64,000 nucleotides of DNA, from NCBI GenBank assembly GCA_934317005.1, contig CAKREB010000003.1:62001-126000 (forward strand), in the 5' to 3' direction. Within the stretch, counting starts at the first letter, position 1. Every line of letters begins with the position of its first letter. The notes beneath the pieces were generated by a model, which was given only the letters and a program-made list of their open reading frames with translations, had not been told where the DNA came from and searched no databases. This document shows positions 60,359 through 64,000 of this stretch, one piece after another. The stretch is from an uncultured Lachnospiraceae bacterium. GTDB taxonomy: Bacteria > Bacillota > Clostridia > Lachnospirales > Lachnospiraceae. The position numbers were made by a program, and so were the translations under genes.

Positions 60359-62032
60359 ATGCGTTTCAAAAAAGTATTAGCAGTTATGATGGCTGCGGCA
60401 ATGTCATTATCGACATTAGGGGTTACTGGGGGTGTGTCAGAGAAAGCGAGTGCAGCAACATTTCAAAATCTGAATCAAAGACAGATGGTAGCAGCGATGG
60501 GAGCAGGCTGGAATCTGGGAAATCAGCTGGAGTCAGCCAATAATGGGACGCCCGCTGAAACAAACTGGGGCAATCCGGTGATTTCAGAGAATTTGATCAA
60601 ATCAGTGAAAAGTGCAGGATTTCAATCGATTCGAGTGCCGGTATCTTATCTGAGCAAGATTGGAAGCGGTTCAAGCTATACGATTGATTCCTCATGGCTA
60701 AACAGGGTGCAGGAAGTTGTAGACATGTGTATCAAATATGATCTTTATGTAATCATTAATATGCATGGCGATGGTTATAATTCAATTGATGGCGGATGGC
60801 TTTTGTGCAATGGTTCTGATCAGACAACGATCCGCAACAAATATGCTGCATGCTGGAAGCAGATTGCAAACCGTTTTAAAAACTATGATCAGCATTTGGT
60901 GTTTGAATCAATGAATGAAGAGTTTGATGGTACATATAGTACACCAAACAGAACATATTATAGCAATATCAACAAATTAAATCAGACTTTTGTAGACACT
61001 GTCCGTAAGACGGGTGGAAATAATGCAAAGAGATGGCTGATGGTTCCGGGATGGAACACAAACATTGAGTATACTGTTGGAGATTACGGTTTCTCTGTTC
61101 CAACTGACAATTATCGCTCCAGCGAGATTGCTTCCGGTGAAAAGAGAATTATGATCTCTGTACATTATTATGATCCATGGGATTTCTGCGGAACAGAGAG
61201 TAGCACACATACACAGTGGGGCAGTAAGGCAACAGACAGCTCTAAGGTGCCGGGCTACTGCGATGAATCAGCATTAAATTATGCGTTCAGCCGCTTGCAG
61301 TCTAAGTTTACAAGACAGGGATATCCGGTTGTGATCGGTGAGTACGGTGCAATCGATAAGTCAGCATATGATTCACAGAATACAGCTTGCAGAGCAGATT
61401 TTGCAGCAAAGGTTTGTACTTATGCGAAGAAGTACGGATGTGTGCCGGTATGGTGGGATAACGGTGTGACAGGAACATATGGTTTTGCATTGTTCAACCG
61501 TTATAATTATCAGGTAACGCAGCCAAAGATCATCAGTGCGATCATGGGCGTTTATGGCTCTTCCAATACAAGCACAGGAATTGATACGAGCAAGAGTTAC
61601 ATGTTAAAAAATGTAAACAGTGGTATGTATATGGATGTTGCCGGTGCAAAGGCAGTCAATGGAACAAATGTATTACAGTATACTGCATCTAAGGCAAAGA
61701 ATAATAATACCTGGAAATTTGTTTCAGATGGAAATGGTTACTATTATATTTATTCTGCACTGGGCAACGGCAACACATTCCTGTTAGATGTTGCAAATAA
61801 CAGTAGTGCAAACGGAGCGAATATTGGTATCTGGCAGAATACTTACTGTGATGCACAGAAATACAAATTAGTAAAAAATTCAGATGGAAGCTATACCATT
61901 TATACTAAAGCTTCCGGCTGCAAGAGTGTTGTAGAGATTGTCAATGCATATACAACAAAAAATGCTAATGTGCAGCAGTGGGTTTACAACGGACACAATT
62001 GCCAGAAGTGGTATCTGGAAGCAGTAAACTAA
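60359..62032 (+). CDS. Secreted GH5 endoglucanase with C-terminal ricin-type carbohydrate-binding domain
   Basis: A 557-aa exported protein with a signal peptide at residues 1-33. The GH5 barrel (about 40-405; GAGWNLGNQLES suggests subfamily 4) has acid/base Glu187 in SMNEEF and nucleophile Glu328 in VIGEYGAID. After a Ser/Thr linker, residues ~420-557 form a ricin B-like (CBM13/RICIN) domain with repeated LLDVANNSSANGANIGIWQ-type units. It should cleave beta-1,4-glucan, xyloglucan or mixed-linkage glucan outside the cell. AAGGAGG lies just before the ATG. Confidence 0.92.
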   Translation: MRFKKVLAVMMAAAMSLSTLGVTGGVSEKASAATFQNLNQRQMVAAMGAGWNLGNQLESANNGTPAETNWGNPVISENLIKSVKSAGFQSIRVPVSYLSKIGSGSSYTIDSSWLNRVQEVVDMCIKYDLYVIINMHGDGYNSIDGGWLLCNGSDQTTIRNKYAACWKQIANRFKNYDQHLVFESMNEEFDGTYSTPNRTYYSNINKLNQTFVDTVRKTGGNNAKRWLMVPGWNTNIEYTVGDYGFSVPTDNYRSSEIASGEKRIMISVHYYDPWDFCGTESSTHTQWGSKATDSSKVPGYCDESALNYAFSRLQSKFTRQGYPVVIGEYGAIDKSAYDSQNTACRADFAAKVCTYAKKYGCVPVWWDNGVTGTYGFALFNRYNYQVTQPKIISAIMGVYGSSNTSTGIDTSKSYMLKNVNSGMYMDVAGAKAVNGTNVLQYTASKAKNNNTWKFVSDGNGYYYIYSALGNGNTFLLDVANNSSANGANIGIWQNTYCDAQKYKLVKNSDGSYTIYTKASGCKSVVEIVNAYTTKNANVQQWVYNGHNCQKWYLEAVN

Positions 62033-62091
62033 CTTAATGACATTTATTGCAAAAAACACGTAATCACGTAATATATAGTAGGGATTAAAAG

Positions 62092-62126
62092 AATCTGCGG
62101 GGTCGGATGACCGGCTCCGCAGATTA
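62092..62126 (+). terminator. GC-rich hairpin after the GH5 gene
   Basis: AATCTGCGGGGTCG pairs with CCGGCTCCGCAGATT (mismatches in the middle). No long T-run follows, so terminator strength is uncertain. Confidence 0.5.
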
Positions 62127-62184
62127 TCGTGTTTGTAGGGGAAGTTTTGAAAAAGAATTGTTTATAGAAGGAAGAGAAGAAGGA

Positions 62185-62811
62185 ATGAAGTTAGCAGAAT
62201 TTCCACGCGGAACAAAAATTACAATCTGTTCCAGTAAAGAAAACAGTTATCACGAGTATCAGACAGAGATTATTGCGGCGAAGGATAGTCTTATCCTTGC
62301 CAAACCGATCATGATCGAAGGAAGGATGGTTCGCTTTGCTAATGAAACGGCAAAGCATGTGATCAATGTAAGTGAAAACAAAAAAGCATATGTGTATCAG
62401 GAAGTAGAGATTTACATGGCGAAGCTTCCCACAAAAGGGAACCAAAGTGCCATCTGTATCCAGACACAGGAGGATGCAAAGCCGGTAAACCGCAGGGAGT
62501 TTTTCAGGGTATTTTTAGGTGTGGATGGTCAGATGAAGTCGGGCAAGACGACACGCACGGAGGAAGTTGTTATTAAGGATGTCAGTGCATCAGGTCTGGG
62601 CGTGTTGTGTGATGGTGCGGTGCATGTACCATTGGAATCTACAGTTGTTGTGACATTTATAGATGAACTGACAGGAGAGACGTTTGCGCTGGAATGTATG
62701 GTGGTGCGAAGAAAAGAGCAGAGTGAAAATAAGGTGCTTTATGGCTGTAAGCTTCCTAAGCCGAGCAATGAGATGGAAAAGTTTGTGGCAAGAAGGCAGC
62801 GCGGACATTAG
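62185..62811 (+). CDS. PilZ-domain c-di-GMP-binding protein (YcgR-like)
   Basis: 208 aa. An N-terminal YcgR-like beta-domain (1-95) is followed by a PilZ domain with the c-di-GMP signature RREFFR (RxxxR at 104-108) and DVSASGLG (DxSxxG at 132-137). Such proteins slow or steer the flagellar motor, or act on surface processes, in response to c-di-GMP. I start it at the ATG at 62185; the longer ORF begins within the GC-rich hairpin at 62107 and has no ribosome-binding site. Confidence 0.88.
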   Translation: MKLAEFPRGTKITICSSKENSYHEYQTEIIAAKDSLILAKPIMIEGRMVRFANETAKHVINVSENKKAYVYQEVEIYMAKLPTKGNQSAICIQTQEDAKPVNRREFFRVFLGVDGQMKSGKTTRTEEVVIKDVSASGLGVLCDGAVHVPLESTVVVTFIDELTGETFALECMVVRRKEQSENKVLYGCKLPKPSNEMEKFVARRQRGH

Positions 62812-62971
62812 TGTAATAAAGATAAAGAATCTTGTTATAAAATTGTAATAATAATTAATGAATTTGAAATGCACAAAGAGGAATATTTGGTGTACAATCA
62901 TCCGTGCAGATGTTGTTTGATGATTAGACAAGAATAGTCTGCGCAATATCAGGAAAGAGGGGTATCACAGG

Positions 62972-64000
62972 ATGAGGAAACGACACACAAGAGTAGTATC
63001 ATGGCTTTTGGCGGCAGCGATGGCAGTTACCATGTCGAATGTACCGGTAAAGGCAGATACCAAAACGGCAGCATCAAATACGATTCAGGATGCACAAACG
63101 ACACAGGATCAGGAGAAAGACGTTGAAAAGAGCGACACGGCTGCTTTTGACAAGCAGGATATAGCATCGTTACTGGAAGCGAAGAAAATAGTGATTTCGA
63201 ATCAGGAGAAGCTGACTGTGAAGCAGGAAAAAAGCGGAAGCGGCATAGTTCTTTCGGGAAGTGCTGCGGACATAAGAAATACGGTTTTCACTTTTTCAGA
63301 AGCGTTTGATTTTCAAAAGGGTGTAGTTGGCAGACTGGAGCTCGATGCGATGTGCACAAAGGATAATATGCTAAAGGCAGCATTCTATCTGGACCAGGAA
63401 AAGGAACCGTTTGCAACGGTTCAGATGGCGAAGCAGAAGAAAAAGGGAAAGTGGTATACAAAGTCAAGCTCTGTCAGTGTATATGATAAGAAGATCACAG
63501 GTGTACATACGGTATCATTTAAGATCATAACAGACAATGACAAGGCGGCAGAATACTTGCTGCGTTCGGTTACTTTGGCTAAGAGTACGATTCCTGTTGT
63601 CTATTTTAATATAGATGAGTCACAGGGGACTATTGCTGAGATGAATAGTGACAGTGAGCACAATACAGAGTGCTATGGAGCCATGACGGTAGAAGTTCCG
63701 GATGATTACCGCTGTGAATATGCAGATAAAAACGGAAAGACAGACAATATTAAAACACAGACATATGCGTTAGATCATATACGGGGCAGAGGAAACTCTA
63801 CATGGGGAGCGGAAAAGAAGCCATATAAGATCAAGCTGGCAGAAAAAGCGGATCTGTTCCATATGGGAAAAAATAAGCATTGGGTATTGTTAGCTGATTA
63901 TTATGATCCAAGCCATATTCGTAATAAGATTACATATTGGATGGGTGCGCAGATGCATCAGGCATTCACACCGCAGGGCGTTTATGTGGACGTTGTCATG
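62972..64000 (+). CDS. CotH-family secreted protein, 5' part (cut by the window end)
   Basis: An open frame of 343 codons running off the edge, beginning ATG behind AGGAAAGAGG. It has a signal peptide (1-30), a region of unknown fold with a beta-sandwich-like carbohydrate-binding look (about 60-200), and then the CotH kinase start: LDHIRGRGNSTW, KKPYKIKLAEKADLF and GKNKHWVLLADYYDPSHIRN. CotH proteins are secreted kinase-fold proteins, some of which phosphorylate spore coat proteins; others sit on cellulolytic complexes. The nearby secreted cellulase makes a cell-surface role possible. Confidence 0.85.
   Translation, partial: MRKRHTRVVSWLLAAAMAVTMSNVPVKADTKTAASNTIQDAQTTQDQEKDVEKSDTAAFDKQDIASLLEAKKIVISNQEKLTVKQEKSGSGIVLSGSAADIRNTVFTFSEAFDFQKGVVGRLELDAMCTKDNMLKAAFYLDQEKEPFATVQMAKQKKKGKWYTKSSSVSVYDKKITGVHTVSFKIITDNDKAAEYLLRSVTLAKSTIPVVYFNIDESQGTIAEMNSDSEHNTECYGAMTVEVPDDYRCEYADKNGKTDNIKTQTYALDHIRGRGNSTWGAEKKPYKIKLAEKADLFHMGKNKHWVLLADYYDPSHIRNKITYWMGAQMHQAFTPQGVYVDVVM

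Noticed and set aside
62107..62184. N-terminal extension of the PilZ gene
   Set aside because: The upstream ATG lies inside a GC-rich hairpin, has no ribosome-binding site and the added residues do not match the family.
1..64000. CRISPR arrays, rRNA genes, insertion sequences or prophage
   Set aside because: No regularly spaced repeats, no rRNA-like sequence and no transposase, integrase or phage structural gene was recognised in either strand.

Overview
The window reads as a chromosomal segment of a low-to-medium-GC, Gram-positive anaerobe of the Lachnospiraceae type (Roseburia/Agathobacter/Butyrivibrio-like). This is inferred from gene content, not from a database search: an Rnf complex in the clostridial order C-D-G-E-A-B, sporulation-type proteins (SpmB, CotH-like), flagellar-cap-like proteins, secreted plant-polysaccharide enzymes, small clostridial families (DUF951, DUF1292, DUF3783, a DUF6472-like protein), strong GGAGG ribosome-binding sites and sigma-A promoters. 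No phage, transposase, integrase or CRISPR array was seen.

1-11 kb: the 3' end of argJ; a convergent L,D-transpeptidase; small conserved genes; a cytidylate-kinase-like protein; a sirtuin-fold protein that has lost its catalytic residues; gltX overlapping a UvrD-type helicase; an orphan YesN-type response regulator; spmB.

11-21 kb: an AraC regulator followed by a very large secreted GH59-like glycosidase with C-terminal leucine-rich repeats; a tRNA-Leu with the unusual anticodon AAG; a GNAT acetyltransferase; a cytoplasmic GH26-like glycosidase; a FliD-like protein; a soluble PocR-domain chemoreceptor-like protein.

21-34 kb: rpmG-secE-nusG-rplK-rplA, ending in a terminator without rplJL; an iron-dependent alcohol dehydrogenase behind a structured leader; a polyamine ABC operon (potD, a P-II gene, potA, potB, potC); an ornithine-cyclodeaminase-family protein with an MFS transporter; a second, shorter FliD-like protein.

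34-42 kb: a complete Bce-type peptide-sensing and detoxification module (OmpR regulator, small-loop kinase, ATPase, large permease) with a matching TNACA-N4-TGTAA operator; an ECF sigma factor with a membrane anti-sigma-like partner; and a nicotinamidase fused to a DNA-binding winged-helix domain.

42-52 kb: a candidate C-rich small RNA; the rnfCDGEAB operon; a large hybrid sensor protein whose phospho-acceptor His is Tyr; a YbaK-type deacylase. 52-64 kb: a carbohydrate ABC importer without its own ATPase, under a LacI/CcpA-like operator; an oligopeptide-binding lipoprotein with DUF951; rpsF-ssb-rpsR; a secreted GH5 cellulase with a ricin-type domain; a PilZ protein; and the start of a CotH-family gene cut by the window edge.

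The points most worth a second look are the nicotinamidase-regulator fusion, the two signalling proteins stripped of catalytic residues (sirtuin and hybrid kinase), the P-II gene inside the polyamine operon, the tRNA-Leu(AAG), the C-rich sRNA candidate, and a ~45-bp sequence that recurs directly behind at least four intrinsic terminators.
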